Part shown: positions 35,161-44,867 of the stretch, piece after piece
Numbering within the stretch: the first letter of the stretch is position 1
How the letters are laid out: each line of letters begins with the position of its first letter
From: Nostoc sp. LEGE 06077
Lineage (GTDB): Bacteria; Cyanobacteriota; Cyanobacteriia; Cyanobacteriales; Nostocaceae
Length of the DNA: 64,000 nt
Direction of reading: 5' to 3'
NCBI RefSeq assembly: GCF_015207705.1
Contig: NZ_JADEWI010000008.1
Span: forward strand, 62,001 to 126,000
Made by a program: the position numbers and the translations under genes
Notes under the pieces: model-generated
Databases searched by the model: none
What the model was told of the DNA's origin: nothing
What the model saw: only the letters and a program-made list of their open reading frames with translations

Positions 35161-35420
35161 GTTGGCGATTAGTTTACACAAAACAAGCACAAAAAGATGC
35201 GAAGAAACTAGCCTCTAGTAATTTAAAAGAGAAAGCTGAGGAATTACTCGCCATCCTTGAACAAAACCCTTGGCAAAACCCTCCACCTTACGAAAAGCTA
35301 GTTGGCGACTTAACAGGTGCGTATTCTCGCAGAATAAATATACAGCACAGATTAGTATATGAAATCATTGAATCCGACCAAGTAGTCAAAATAATTCGGA
35401 TGTGGACACATTATGAGTAA
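35157..35420 (+). CDS. Txe/YoeB family mRNA interferase toxin
   Basis: 87 residues from GTG 35157 overlapping the antitoxin stop (GTGA); TTG 35154 is possible. SWRLVYTKQAQKDAKKLASSNLKEKAEELL, NPWQNPPPYEKLVGDLTGAYSRRINIQHRLVYEI and the C-terminal MWTHYE are the YoeB core with catalytic Glu/Arg/His-Tyr residues. YoeB cleaves mRNA in the ribosomal A site. Confidence 0.92.
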   Translation: MSWRLVYTKQAQKDAKKLASSNLKEKAEELLAILEQNPWQNPPPYEKLVGDLTGAYSRRINIQHRLVYEIIESDQVVKIIRMWTHYE

Positions 35421-35510
35421 ATGCGTAAACGCGTAGAGACTCGTTTTCAGTCATCACCTTTCATCTTCAATAACTGTAGTATGCTTACATAACCCGTGTA
35501 AATCATACTA

Positions 35511-36224
35511 ATGAGTTTGGTAAACCTGACTACTGCTCAAGTTTCTATTATTATCCCCACTCTCAACGAAGCCGGAAATATTAAAGGAGCGATCGCCAGC
35601 ACTCAATCTAGTGCAAATATAGAAGTGATTGTGGTTGATGGTGGTTCTAGCGATGACACCGTAAATATTGCTCAATCGTTGGGTGCTAAAGTTATTTTCT
35701 CATCTCCCGGACGCGCGGTGCAAATGAATGCGGGTGCGGCGGTGGCAAGTGGCGATGTATTGTTGTTTCTTCATGCAGATACTCGTTTACCCCTTGGGTT
35801 TGATGCAATGATACGCACGGTGCTACAACAGCCTAAAACAGTGGCTGGTGCGTTTAATTTGCAGATTGATCACCCAGGTTTAGGTTTAAGGTTGGTGGAA
35901 TTGGGGGTAAAATGGCGATCGCATTTTTTACAAATGCCTTATGGTGATCAAGCAATCTTTTTAACTCAAAAAGTATTTCAACAAATTGGTGGTTTTCCTG
36001 AATTACCCATTATGGAAGACTTTGAATTAATTCGGCGATTAAAGTCTACGGGAAACATTGTCATTATCAATACGCCAGTAATTACTTCGGCTCGTAGATG
36101 GTTGCAAAAAGGAGTTATTCAAACTACCTTACTCAATCAAATTATTGTGATTGCTTATTTATTTGGCGTTTCCCCTGTGCGAATTCGTAGTTGGTATCGC
36201 CGAGAAAGATTTAGGAAGAATTAA
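35511..36224 (+). CDS. TIGR04283-type glycosyltransferase family 2
   Basis: GT-A enzyme of 237 aa: VSIIIPTLNEAGNIKGAI, VVDGGSSDDTV, SPGRAVQMNAGAAVASGDVLLFLHADTRLP (DxD-like HADT), and PYGDQAIFLTQKVFQQIGGFPELPIMEDFELIRRL. This matches the TIGR04283 group, often labelled arsenosugar biosynthesis glycosyltransferase. Two TVP38 membrane proteins follow on the same strand, a common association. Acceptor unknown. Confidence 0.85.
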   Translation: MSLVNLTTAQVSIIIPTLNEAGNIKGAIASTQSSANIEVIVVDGGSSDDTVNIAQSLGAKVIFSSPGRAVQMNAGAAVASGDVLLFLHADTRLPLGFDAMIRTVLQQPKTVAGAFNLQIDHPGLGLRLVELGVKWRSHFLQMPYGDQAIFLTQKVFQQIGGFPELPIMEDFELIRRLKSTGNIVIINTPVITSARRWLQKGVIQTTLLNQIIVIAYLFGVSPVRIRSWYRRERFRKN

Positions 36225-36332
36225 GCTATTTCTCATTTAAATAGTTTATTTTAATGAAAGGGTGTGTAACAAACCACAGAGACGCAGAGAACACGGAGAG
36301 ATGTTTTCCCGAATGATTTAGGATTAAAAATC

Positions 36333-37088
36333 ATGGTGACACAATCAGAATCAAAATTAAAGGGCAAACTCAAATTTTTATTATTAAGTGTGTTTGTCGC
36401 CGAATTAATAGTTGCTTCTAGATTTTTCAACTTTCAATCAATTTTACATACTTTGATTTCTCAAGTGCAGAGTCTTGGCGTTTGGGGTGTTGTCGCCTAT
36501 ATATTTATTTATAATTTAGCAACATTATTATTGGTTCCTGGTTCTGTTCTAACTTTAAAAGCAGGGTGTTTATTTGGGTTATTCTGGGGTTCAGTCTATG
36601 TCTTAATTGCCGCTATAATTGGGGCAACTTTTGCTTTTTTGATTGGGCGTTATTTATCCCGTGATTGGGTATCACGCCAATTAGAGAAACATCCTCAACT
36701 AAAAGCGATTGATTTAGCGGTTGCCAAAGAAGGCTGGAAAATTGTCTTATTAACGCGGTTATGTCCACTGTTTCCCTTCAACTTGATAAATTACGTTTTT
36801 GGTGTAACGCAAGTTTCTCTCAAGGACTATGTATTAGGTTCTTTCGGCATTATCCCCGGAACAGTTATGTATGTCTATATTGGGACATTAGCCGGCAATT
36901 TAGCCCTGACTAATATGCCAAATCAATCCCTCACGCCAGAGGCAAAAACTTATCAACTGATTATGCAAATTATTGGTTTAATTGCTACTGTGGCTGTGAC
37001 TATTTATCTTACTAAAATTGCCCAAAAAGCTTTAGCTCAAAGTATGACAGACATAGATACAGTTCCAGAGCAAAATAAAAAACTTTAA
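36333..37088 (+). CDS. TVP38/TMEM64 (VTT) membrane protein, first copy
   Basis: 251 aa with about five membrane segments. The VTT core is visible as LVPGSVLTLKAGCLFGLFWGSVYVLIAAIIGATFAFLIGRYLSRDWV, LLTRLCPLFPFNLINYVFG and SFGIIPGTVMYVYIG. Related proteins of the DedA/VTT superfamily have lipid-scramblase or transport roles. It is paralogous to the next gene 33 bases downstream. Confidence 0.88.
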   Translation: MVTQSESKLKGKLKFLLLSVFVAELIVASRFFNFQSILHTLISQVQSLGVWGVVAYIFIYNLATLLLVPGSVLTLKAGCLFGLFWGSVYVLIAAIIGATFAFLIGRYLSRDWVSRQLEKHPQLKAIDLAVAKEGWKIVLLTRLCPLFPFNLINYVFGVTQVSLKDYVLGSFGIIPGTVMYVYIGTLAGNLALTNMPNQSLTPEAKTYQLIMQIIGLIATVAVTIYLTKIAQKALAQSMTDIDTVPEQNKKL

Positions 37089-37121
37089 ATATTTATTATT
37101 GGCGGTTTATATCTATTTAAT

Positions 37122-37886
37122 ATGAAAAATAAATTCAATTGGCGAAACTCAAGTAAGCTTTTCCTGGCAATGTTAGCAATTATAACTGTGGCGATCGCAA
37201 TTTTATTTTATCCCGAATCTGCTCTTGCCCAAACCACATCACCAAGCACTTCTTTCAACCCCCAAATTCTTTTACGTGATGCTTTGCAATGGATTGAGAG
37301 TTTAGGAACAGTAGGTGCGATCGCTTTTATTGCACTGTATATTATTGCTACCGTTGCTTTTTTACCCGGTTCAATTCTCACCTTGGGCGCTGGTGTGGTT
37401 TTTGGTGTGGTTTGGGGTTCTTTGTATGTGTTTGTGGGTGCGACTCTAGGCGCAACATCTGCATTTTTAGTTGGACGTTATTTAGCGAGGAGTTGGGTTG
37501 CAAATAAAATTGCCAATAATCAAAATTTTGCCGCAATTGACCGCGCCGTAGGTCGAGAAGGGTTAAAAATTGTTTTATTAACTAGACTTTCTCCCATCTT
37601 TCCCTTCAATTTATTAAACTATGCTTTTGGTGTCACAGGAGTTTCGTTAAAAGATTATTTTATTGGCTCCGTTGGCATGATTCCTGGCACAATTATGTAT
37701 GTTTATATTGGTTCCTTGGCGGGGAATTTAGCATTAATTGGTACAGACAGTCAACCAAATAACCCGACAATACAATGGGCTATTCGGATAATTGGCTTTA
37801 TCGCCACAGTTGCAGTGACAGTTTATGTCACCCGCATCGCCAGGAATGCTTTAGCAGAAGAGGTAAAAATCAAAGATGAAGTCTGA
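37122..37886 (+). CDS. TVP38/TMEM64 (VTT) membrane protein, second copy
   Basis: 254 aa, paralogue of the preceding gene: FLPGSILTLGAGVVFGVVWGSLYVFVGATLGATSAFLVGRYLARSWV, LLTRLSPIFPFNLLNYAFG, SVGMIPGTIMYVYIG. It differs by an N-terminal signal-like segment ending ALAQ, giving a longer periplasmic lead. The tandem pair arose by local duplication and probably forms one transcript. Confidence 0.88.
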   Translation: MKNKFNWRNSSKLFLAMLAIITVAIAILFYPESALAQTTSPSTSFNPQILLRDALQWIESLGTVGAIAFIALYIIATVAFLPGSILTLGAGVVFGVVWGSLYVFVGATLGATSAFLVGRYLARSWVANKIANNQNFAAIDRAVGREGLKIVLLTRLSPIFPFNLLNYAFGVTGVSLKDYFIGSVGMIPGTIMYVYIGSLAGNLALIGTDSQPNNPTIQWAIRIIGFIATVAVTVYVTRIARNALAEEVKIKDEV

Positions 37887-37970
37887 AGGATAAAATTTCA
37901 TTTCTTGATTTACAGTTTATACCGCGCACAATTCCTCTAAAGAGGACTCAACAAGAAATTTATAGGCTCA

Positions 37971-37997
37971 AATAAAAAGAAGTGGCAAAGCCACTTC
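37971..37997 (-). terminator. Intrinsic terminator of the 38171-38851 gene
   Basis: Read on the minus strand: GAAGTGG-CTTTG-CCACTTC (7-bp stem) followed by TTTTTATT. It is well placed 170 bases past the minus-strand gene stop. On the plus strand it lacks a T-run. Confidence 0.75.
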
Positions 37998-38170
37998 ATC
38001 ATTCCCAGGTAGAACCTAGAGATAAGTATAGCGATTCCAAGAATCGAAAATGGTATAAATAAACACTGATTAATCTGAGATTCCCGTTTTCCCTGCTGAT
38101 CAGCTATGAGGTTAGAGGCTAGAGGTCAGGGAAGATATACCTTATTTGATGGGTAATTACTTTTTGACTA

Positions 38171-38851
38171 TCAATACTGACCTGGGTTAAGTACAACAAT
38201 CATCTGTGAAACCCGCATTCTTAAGGGCTTCCAGTGAGGGTTACTAGAAGAAAAGGTGCTGTCACCTAATACAGCACGATAGTGATTAGGATATTTTTGG
38301 TCAGCATTGGGCGCAGCGTCGACTTGCAGAATGAGTTTACCCTGATAACGGGATAGTCGGCTGCTGTCTAGCAAAATCGTCCCGCTATAGTCCCAACCCA
38401 GTCCATACAGCTTAAAGTTGCCTAATTTTTGGCGTAACTCACTCCACGGAGTACTAATACCAATACCTTCGCGGGTTTTCCAAGCAGTTCCTAAGTTACG
38501 CACATCTAAAGGTTTAGTCCGAGTTTTATCACTCCAAACTATTAAAAGCGATCGCTCTCGACCTAAGTTTAACTGAGTAGCGGCAAAACTACCGATTCCT
38601 TCCGCGCCAGAAATAGTTTTATCAACTAACCAAGATGTACCAAATAGCTTGACTAAATCTTTTTTGCTGGTTGTGGGTGTAATCGGCCCAACTCGTTCAC
38701 CAGGAACAATTAAGGTATCTTTTAACAGTTGTGATTGTGCAACGGTGAGGTGATGAAAGTTATTTTGTGGTATTGCAACGCCTGGGTTGGCTGAGTAGCT
38801 AATTAATAAAGCTAATGCAGCAGTTGTGAGGTTTTTAATTGGTAGATTCAC
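38171..38851 (-). CDS. Secreted hypothetical protein, 227 aa
   Basis: Family not recognised. GTG 38851 gives a clean signal peptide (NLPIKNLTTAALALLISYSANPGVA). The frame stays open to 38962, but those extra 37 codons resemble intergenic repeat text (CTGAGTACTC-type). The mature part is beta-rich (SWLVDKTISGAEGIGSFAATQLNLGRERSLLIVWSD; LDSSRLSRYQGKLILQVDAAPNADQKYPNHYRAVLGDS). It is downstream of the P1B ATPase on the same strand. It may be co-transcribed, but a metal role is not visible. Confidence 0.6.
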   Translation of the reverse strand: MNLPIKNLTTAALALLISYSANPGVAIPQNNFHHLTVAQSQLLKDTLIVPGERVGPITPTTSKKDLVKLFGTSWLVDKTISGAEGIGSFAATQLNLGRERSLLIVWSDKTRTKPLDVRNLGTAWKTREGIGISTPWSELRQKLGNFKLYGLGWDYSGTILLDSSRLSRYQGKLILQVDAAPNADQKYPNHYRAVLGDSTFSSSNPHWKPLRMRVSQMIVVLNPGQY

Positions 38852-38965
38852 TATATTTTTTAGTTGAGTAGTAGGAGTTAAAGTGACGACTCCTACGGCT
38901 AACAGTTCCTTTTTTAGTTTACTCAGTGCGGAATGCTGAGTACTCTTATTTTGACTCAGCACTTT

Positions 38966-40942
38966 TTATTTCATGATTCTAGTGGCGTTAAAAATAGCCA
39001 ACAAAGCTACACCAACATCAGCAAACACAGCTTCCCACATTGTGGCTACACCAAAAATACCCAAACCAATAAATACAGTTTTAATTGCTAAGGCGAAACT
39101 AATATTTTGCCAAACAATTGTGCGGGTTTTGCGCGCAATTTGAATTGCTGTGGCTACTTTTGAGGGTGCATCTGTCATGATGACTATATCGGCAGTTTCT
39201 ATGGCTGCATCTGAGCCTAAACCACCCATCGCCATCCCTACATCGGCTCTAGCGATGACTGGTGCATCATTAATTCCATCACCAACAAAGGCGACTTTTC
39301 CATATTTACTTTTGGGGCTGAGTAACTTTTCAATTGCCGAGACTTTTTCTTCGGGTAATAACTCGGCAATATATGAATCTATCCCAAGTTGTTGAGAAAT
39401 TTGAGCCGCGATCGCCTGATTATCTCCTGTTAACATGACTGTTCTTTCTACGCCTAATTTTTTCAATGCTTGAATCGCTTCTCTAGCATCAGTTTTCAAC
39501 TCATCAGCGATGATCATATATCCAGCGTAAATATGGTCTACTGCTAGATGGACAACTGTCCCTTCTATATTGCAGGTATCATGGTTAATCTGCTCTTGAT
39601 GAAGTAGGCGATCGCTTCCCGCTAATACCACTTTATTTCCTACTTTTGCCCTAATTCCTAGACCGGCAATTTCTGCATAATCTGTAATTTCTGATATATC
39701 AAAACTATCACCATATTCCTCCCTAATTGATTGGGCAATAGGATGATGAGAATGGGCTTCTACTTTGGCAGCTAATTCTAGAATTTCTCCTTCACTATAC
39801 CCATTGAACGGGACAATTTCCACTACTTTAAATACGCCTTTTGTCAAAGTACCTGTTTTATCAAAAACTACTGTTTTAACCGTAGTTAACGCATCTAAAA
39901 ACATTGAACCTTTGACTAAAATACCGCGTTTAGCAGCACCACCAATTCCCCCAAAGTAGCCCAGTGGTATACTAATCACCAGTCCACAAGGGCAAGAAAT
40001 AACTAATAATATCAAAGCCCGATAAACCCATTCTGAAGATGTAGCTCTAGGAATGAATAAAGGTGGTAATATTGCGACTGCTAGAGATATAAAAACAACT
40101 ATTGGTGTGTAATAACGAGCAAATTTTGTAATGAATTTCTCGGTTTCGGCTTTTTTACTTCTCGCATTTTGCACTAAGTCCAAAATCTTAGCAATGGAAG
40201 ATTCATTAAATAGTTTTGTGACTTGAATTTTTAGCAAGCCACCTTGATTGATTGTCCCAGCTAATACTGTGTCTCCTACCCTCACAGTTTGTGGTACAGA
40301 TTCTCCAGTTAACGCAGATGTATCAATCTGTGAATTTCCGGTGATGATTTCACCATCTAAAGGAATCTTTTCGCCTGGTTTAATAACTACAATTTCTCCA
40401 ATTTTTACAGTTTCAGGAGATACTTTATTGATGTTACCTTCTGTCTCCAGATTTGCATAATCTGGGCGTATCTCTAATAAAGCTTTAATCGAATTGCGCG
40501 AACGACTGACAGCAATATCCTGAAATAACTCTCCAATTTTGTAAAACAACATTACACCAACGGCTTCGGGTAATTTATGAATTGCCAAAGCGCCTAGTGT
40601 GGCGATTGTCATTAAAAATGTTTCATCAAAAATTCTACCTCGGAGAATATTTCGTCCGGCTGTTTTTAAAACACTCCATCCACTGAGGAGATAAGCAGGA
40701 ATAAAAACTAGATATTCACCGATAGCATAAGGTGTGTTGTGTAATTGTTGCTCAAAAACTATTCCAGATATATATAAAATGCCAATCAGAATTAGACAAT
40801 ATATTTCGTTTTTGAAGATAAATTCTCCACCGTGGTCATGATTATGATTATCATCGTGATTATGTTCATGAGCATGGTGATAATTTTCATGATGATCATG
40901 ACTGCAACAACTGGAAGATTCTGAATGTGTTTTATGCTGCAT
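38966..40942 (-). CDS. P1B-type heavy-metal ATPase with His-rich N terminus
   Basis: 658 aa. The usual HMA/CxxC domain is absent. Instead residues 1-40 hold SSCCSHDHHENYHHAHEHNHDDNHNHDH, a Zn/Co/Cd-type metal hook. Core motifs: TGESVP (actuator), SCPCGLV (CPC in TM6), DKTGTLTKG (phosphorylation), HSHHPIAQ (SEHP-like HP), MLTGDN and VGDGINDAPVI. CPC with His-rich ends points to export of Zn, Cd or Co. It is divergent from an Nramp importer. A candidate SmtB-type operator lies 27 bases upstream of its start. Confidence 0.92.
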   Translation of the reverse strand: MQHKTHSESSSCCSHDHHENYHHAHEHNHDDNHNHDHGGEFIFKNEIYCLILIGILYISGIVFEQQLHNTPYAIGEYLVFIPAYLLSGWSVLKTAGRNILRGRIFDETFLMTIATLGALAIHKLPEAVGVMLFYKIGELFQDIAVSRSRNSIKALLEIRPDYANLETEGNINKVSPETVKIGEIVVIKPGEKIPLDGEIITGNSQIDTSALTGESVPQTVRVGDTVLAGTINQGGLLKIQVTKLFNESSIAKILDLVQNARSKKAETEKFITKFARYYTPIVVFISLAVAILPPLFIPRATSSEWVYRALILLVISCPCGLVISIPLGYFGGIGGAAKRGILVKGSMFLDALTTVKTVVFDKTGTLTKGVFKVVEIVPFNGYSEGEILELAAKVEAHSHHPIAQSIREEYGDSFDISEITDYAEIAGLGIRAKVGNKVVLAGSDRLLHQEQINHDTCNIEGTVVHLAVDHIYAGYMIIADELKTDAREAIQALKKLGVERTVMLTGDNQAIAAQISQQLGIDSYIAELLPEEKVSAIEKLLSPKSKYGKVAFVGDGINDAPVIARADVGMAMGGLGSDAAIETADIVIMTDAPSKVATAIQIARKTRTIVWQNISFALAIKTVFIGLGIFGVATMWEAVFADVGVALLAIFNATRIMK

Positions 40943-40968
40943 TTTGTCAAAATTCTGGTTGATTTAAA

Positions 40969-40988
40969 ATATGAGCGTACATTCAAAT
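40969..40988. promoter_or_regulatory. Candidate SmtB-family operator
   Basis: ATATGAGCGTACATTCAAAT is an imperfect palindrome centred on GTAC, of the TGA-N8-TCA type used by SmtB/ZiaR-like repressors. It lies directly before the P1B ATPase ATG (40942), where a repressor would block transcription. The SmtB-like gene at 2211 is a possible source of the regulator. Confidence 0.4.
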
Positions 40989-41189
40989 TTATTAGAAATA
41001 AATACTTTTTGCAAGATGTAAATTTCAAGAAAGAGAATCTTTCTCAATCTTTAATTGGAAATATGTTGTTTAGTTTGCCAAGAAATTTTCAGTCAAGGTA
41101 TATATTTGCGAATTTACCTCTAGAAAGATGTGAGTGTGTCAGACTTTTGTAAAATTATGAGTAAATTATGAAAAAATGAGTCAAAACGA

Positions 41190-42518
41190 ATGCCCTTTTC
41201 CGAGAATGGTGCTAAAAAGCCTAGCCTACCTGAAGTCCACCGCAGTATTAAAGTCCCGCAAACAAACAGTTTCTGGCGGAAGATATTGGCGTATGCAGGG
41301 CCAGGATATCTAGTTTCTGTAGGATATATAGATCCTGGAAACTGGGCAACTGATTTAGCTGGTGGGGCTAAATTTGGCTATACACTGCTAACGGTGATTA
41401 TGCTTTCTAACTTGATGGCGATTTTAATGCAGTCGCTTTGTGTGCGATTGGGGGTGGCGACTGGGAGAGATTTAGCCCAAGCTTGTCGGGATTATTTTAG
41501 CCCGCGTGTGAGCTTTTGTTTATGGTTGTTGTGTGAGATTGCGATCGCCGCTTGTGATTTAGCAGAAGTTTTAGGAAGTGCGATCGCGCTACAATTGCTT
41601 TTTGGCATTCCCCTGAGTTGGGGTGTATGTATCACAGCCTTAGATGTATTTATATTGTTATTTTTACAAAATAAAGGCTTTCGTTATACGGAAGCCTTGG
41701 TAATTATGTTAGTAGCAACTGTTAGCATTTGTTTTGGAGTAGAAATTATATTTTCCCGTCCTGATTGGGGTGGAATTTTATTAGGCTATGCTCCCAAAAT
41801 CGAAATTTTGCAAAATCCAGGAATGCTGTACATTGCTATTGGAATTTTGGGGGCAACAGTCATGCCACACAATCTATATTTGCACTCATCAATTGTTCAA
41901 ACCCGTGCTTGGCAACCAACTACAGAAAAGCGATGGGAAGCAATTAAATTTGGTACAATTGATTCAACATTTGCTTTGTGTTTTGCACTGTTAATTAATT
42001 CGGCAATATTAATTGTAGCTGCCGCAACCTTTCATTTCTCAGGACATCAAGATGTTGCCGAAATTCAAGATGCTTATAAATTACTTTCTCCTTTGTTGGG
42101 TGTGAATGCAGCTAGTGCGATTTTTGGGTTAGCCTTATTAGCCTCTGGACAAAGTTCAACCCTCACAGCCACCTTAGCCGGGCAAATTGTCATGGAAGGC
42201 TTCTTAAATTTACGACTGAAACCTTGGTTACGTCGATTATTGACAAGAATAATAGCAATTGCCCCAGCTTTAATTTGTATTATTTATTTTGGTGAAAAAA
42301 GTACAAGCAGCTTATTAATTTTTAGTCAAGTAATTTTAAGTTTACAGCTATCATTTGCCGTAGTCCCATTAGTGATGTTTACCAGTAATCGCCGCTTAAT
42401 GGGTGAATTTGTCAATCCTTGGTGGATAAAAATCTTATCGTGGTTAGTAGCGATCGCCATAATTATTTTAAATGTTTGGTTGTTATTGCAAACTATTTCT
42501 GGCTGGTTCTTTGGTTAA
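41190..42518 (+). CDS. Nramp family divalent-metal transporter (MntH-like)
   Basis: 442 aa with 11 expected membrane segments. TM1 has the metal motif VGYIDPGNWATDL, and TM6 has ATVMPHNLYLHSSIVQTR, including the conserved M-P-H. These residues bind Mn(II)/Fe(II) in the family. The C terminus is short. It is divergent from the P1B ATPase; the shared 247-base gap holds the SmtB-type dyad. It may import Mn, or unusually another metal. Confidence 0.93.
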   Translation: MPFSENGAKKPSLPEVHRSIKVPQTNSFWRKILAYAGPGYLVSVGYIDPGNWATDLAGGAKFGYTLLTVIMLSNLMAILMQSLCVRLGVATGRDLAQACRDYFSPRVSFCLWLLCEIAIAACDLAEVLGSAIALQLLFGIPLSWGVCITALDVFILLFLQNKGFRYTEALVIMLVATVSICFGVEIIFSRPDWGGILLGYAPKIEILQNPGMLYIAIGILGATVMPHNLYLHSSIVQTRAWQPTTEKRWEAIKFGTIDSTFALCFALLINSAILIVAAATFHFSGHQDVAEIQDAYKLLSPLLGVNAASAIFGLALLASGQSSTLTATLAGQIVMEGFLNLRLKPWLRRLLTRIIAIAPALICIIYFGEKSTSSLLIFSQVILSLQLSFAVVPLVMFTSNRRLMGEFVNPWWIKILSWLVAIAIIILNVWLLLQTISGWFFG

Positions 42519-42573
42519 AATATTGAAATAGGAGAAATCCTCGCTAGTACTGCAAATGTGAAGAGGTCAAATT

Positions 42574-43242
42574 ATGAACCATATCCGACAAAAAATTGCA
42601 GTTTTGGGAATGACAATCTTGTTTGGTGCAACACCTGCGGTTGTCTATGCAGCAACACCAAGCAAGCAAACAGATTTTCAAGAATATTTTCAACAAGGGG
42701 TGCAAAAGCTAGAACAAGGTAACTTTAGTGCAGCAATTGCAGATTTTGACAAAGTAGTGCAGCAGAACCCTAAATTTTACGAAGGTTTTTGTTTGCGAGG
42801 TTTAGCTAAATCGCAAATCGGCGACTTACCAGCAGCAATTACTGATTTTAACCAAGCACTACAACTCAATCCTAACCATGTAGATGCTTATAATAGCCGG
42901 GGAACTGCTCATGCTCAACTGGGAAATCTGCAAAAAGCTATTGCGGACTTTAACACTACACTCAAAATTGATCCCCAGTCTGTAGATGCTTACTACAATC
43001 GCGGACTGGCTTACTTTAAACAGAAAAATACCCAAGCAGCAATAGCTGATTTTAACCAAGCAATTAGCTTAAATCCTCAGTTAGCTGATGCTTACGGTAA
43101 TCGCGGACTGGCTAAATATACTTTAGGAGATCAGCGTAGCGCGATCGCTGATTTACAGCAAGCAGCCACACTTTTTCGCCAGCAAGGAGACACCGCAAGC
43201 TATCAACAAACCCAAACCTTGATTCAACAGGTGCAACGTTAG
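42574..43242 (+). CDS. Secreted TPR protein, 222 aa
   Basis: Signal peptide residues 1-26 (cut after VYA), then about five TPR units of 34 residues (FQQGVQKLEQGNFSAAIADFDKVVQQNPKF and so on, each closing with NPxxxDAYxNRG). These superhelical repeats bind protein partners in the periplasm or thylakoid lumen. Its stop overlaps the convergent stop of the 408-aa gene by 4 bases. Downstream of the Nramp gene, but a functional link is not shown. Confidence 0.85.
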   Translation: MNHIRQKIAVLGMTILFGATPAVVYAATPSKQTDFQEYFQQGVQKLEQGNFSAAIADFDKVVQQNPKFYEGFCLRGLAKSQIGDLPAAITDFNQALQLNPNHVDAYNSRGTAHAQLGNLQKAIADFNTTLKIDPQSVDAYYNRGLAYFKQKNTQAAIADFNQAISLNPQLADAYGNRGLAKYTLGDQRSAIADLQQAATLFRQQGDTASYQQTQTLIQQVQR

Positions 43243-44465
43243 TATTGTGGACTCAGTTTCCGTCTTAGCTGCAATCCAACTAACAAACCAATAATAATAA
43301 TACCTGTGAGGTAAGCCAAAACAATTAACCGGATGGACAACGGTGGCGCAACTCCTTCTACATCTACATTTTTTTGCACCCGCAGAGGTGAAAATTGCCG
43401 TGATGAGTTTGGCTGAGGCGAAACTTCTACCTGAATATTATGAGGTGCGCCATCAAAAAATTGCTGTTCCCACGAAAGTTTCCCGGCTGCATCTGGGGTA
43501 CCTTGGTAAGCGAAAGGAACCCAGCCATCTTCTTGTGCAGTGGTTTTAATATTTAATAAAACATCAGAAACAGGCTGCTTGGTTTTTTCATCAACAACCT
43601 GCACTTGTAATTTAGCAGGTTGACCAACTGTAGCACTCACATCTCCTAATAGTTGCACTTCTAAACCCTGTTGTCTGACAATCCCGTAGTTATCAGTTTC
43701 CGGTTCAGCCGCAGATCTGTGGTGGTGATCTCCTTCAGCTTCAGCCGCAGATGTGTGATGGTGATGTTCTTCGTGAGATGTCTGCGATTGTGCCATTTCT
43801 GAACTTAGGTTAATTGCTAATAAAGCAATGATGGCCATCACAGTTGCACCACTCAACAATAATCTTACCCGTTGGGGGGCAATTTCTCCTGGTTGGGTTT
43901 CTTGTCGTCCCCCAATTACCCAGCCACCACCTAAGCCGACAATCAACAGAATTCCGGCGAGAATGGCAAAATTACGATATTTAACTGGATTTTCGGGAAC
44001 TGACAGATTGAGAGTTTGCTGAATTGGCGTAAAAGCATTCGGCGTGATCGGGGTAACATTCACTTGTAGTTGATAATTACCCCGAATTGGTAAAATTTGC
44101 TGGACTTGCAGTTGACCTTGAGATGCGATCGCTTGTATATCTAATAGCTTGGTTCCCTCAACGATGGGAAAATCTGTGGTAAACCAAGGATTTTGCGGGG
44201 GAGTAAAGATTTTTAAATTGATTTTGGCATTTTCTACAGGTTTACCTGTTGCATCTACAGCTTGTAGTGTCAGTTTTTCAGGTAATTGGGGTGTTTTGGC
44301 TTCTGCCTCAAAAGGTATGATTTGGCTAATAGGTGGTTCAGTAGTTAATCGCACATTGGCTTGAGGCGACAGAGAAAAGCCAGCAGAGTGATTAAACCCA
44401 ACACCCATCAAACTAGCCACAGCACTGAGAAGTAGATAAACCTTGAACTTTTTGATTTTAAGCAT
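43239..44465 (-). CDS. His-rich membrane protein with two periplasmic beta domains
   Basis: Not a family I can name. 408 aa: signal or TM about 1-28; an Ig-like beta domain (KLTLQAVDATGKPVENAKINLKIF) to about 150; TM about 165-185; a second TM about 205-222. A metal-binding stretch SHEEHHHHTSAAEAEGDHHHRSAAEPETD follows, then another beta domain (QPAKLQVQVVDEKTKQPVSDVLLNI) and a final TM before RRKLSPQY. It lies downstream of a CbtB gene on the same strand, close to Nramp and P1B genes, so likely part of cobalt or other metal handling. Confidence 0.7.
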   Translation of the reverse strand: MLKIKKFKVYLLLSAVASLMGVGFNHSAGFSLSPQANVRLTTEPPISQIIPFEAEAKTPQLPEKLTLQAVDATGKPVENAKINLKIFTPPQNPWFTTDFPIVEGTKLLDIQAIASQGQLQVQQILPIRGNYQLQVNVTPITPNAFTPIQQTLNLSVPENPVKYRNFAILAGILLIVGLGGGWVIGGRQETQPGEIAPQRVRLLLSGATVMAIIALLAINLSSEMAQSQTSHEEHHHHTSAAEAEGDHHHRSAAEPETDNYGIVRQQGLEVQLLGDVSATVGQPAKLQVQVVDEKTKQPVSDVLLNIKTTAQEDGWVPFAYQGTPDAAGKLSWEQQFFDGAPHNIQVEVSPQPNSSRQFSPLRVQKNVDVEGVAPPLSIRLIVLAYLTGIIIIGLLVGLQLRRKLSPQY

Positions 44466-44600
44466 ATCTCTGGAAGAGGCTAGAGTAGATCATCTAACCG
44501 TAGCGATCGCCATCATTTTGATATATTTCGCGGGTGATGGGGAGAATAGTTTAAATTTCTTATCTCCCTACTTCCCCATCGGTTTAGGCAGTCAAGACCT

Positions 44601-44792
44601 CTAATGACATCCTACTAGCAAAGTGTGGTGACGTACTGAGTGTACGCGATCGTGAATGGCTGGGTTAGTAGTAAAGTAAACAGTCCAAAGTGTCAAGGCG
44701 CACAAAGAAACATAAAGCGTGGCTTGTACAGGTGTGGATAAAGTCACACTTGCTGTTTTTGTCAAAACTGAAGGATGAGTTTGAGTAGTCAT
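44601..44792 (-). CDS. cbtB: CbtB-like cobalt transporter subunit
   Basis: 63 residues from ATG 44792 (MTTQTHPSVL), with CCGAGG about 9 bases upstream; the longer frame from 44819 is not needed. One membrane segment (ATLYVSLCALTLWTVYFTTNPAIHDRVH), then the C-terminal metal motif RHHTLLVGCH typical of CbtB, the small subunit of the proposed CbtAB cobalt importer. No CbtA gene is adjacent. The next gene downstream is the His-rich membrane protein. I see no B12 riboswitch upstream. Confidence 0.8.
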   Translation of the reverse strand: MTTQTHPSVLTKTASVTLSTPVQATLYVSLCALTLWTVYFTTNPAIHDRVHSVRHHTLLVGCH

Positions 44793-44867
44793 TAAATACC
44801 TCGGATGAGTATAAAACATTTAACGCATCGGTAAGGATTATAGCTAAGAGTAGCTTTAACTGCTTTA

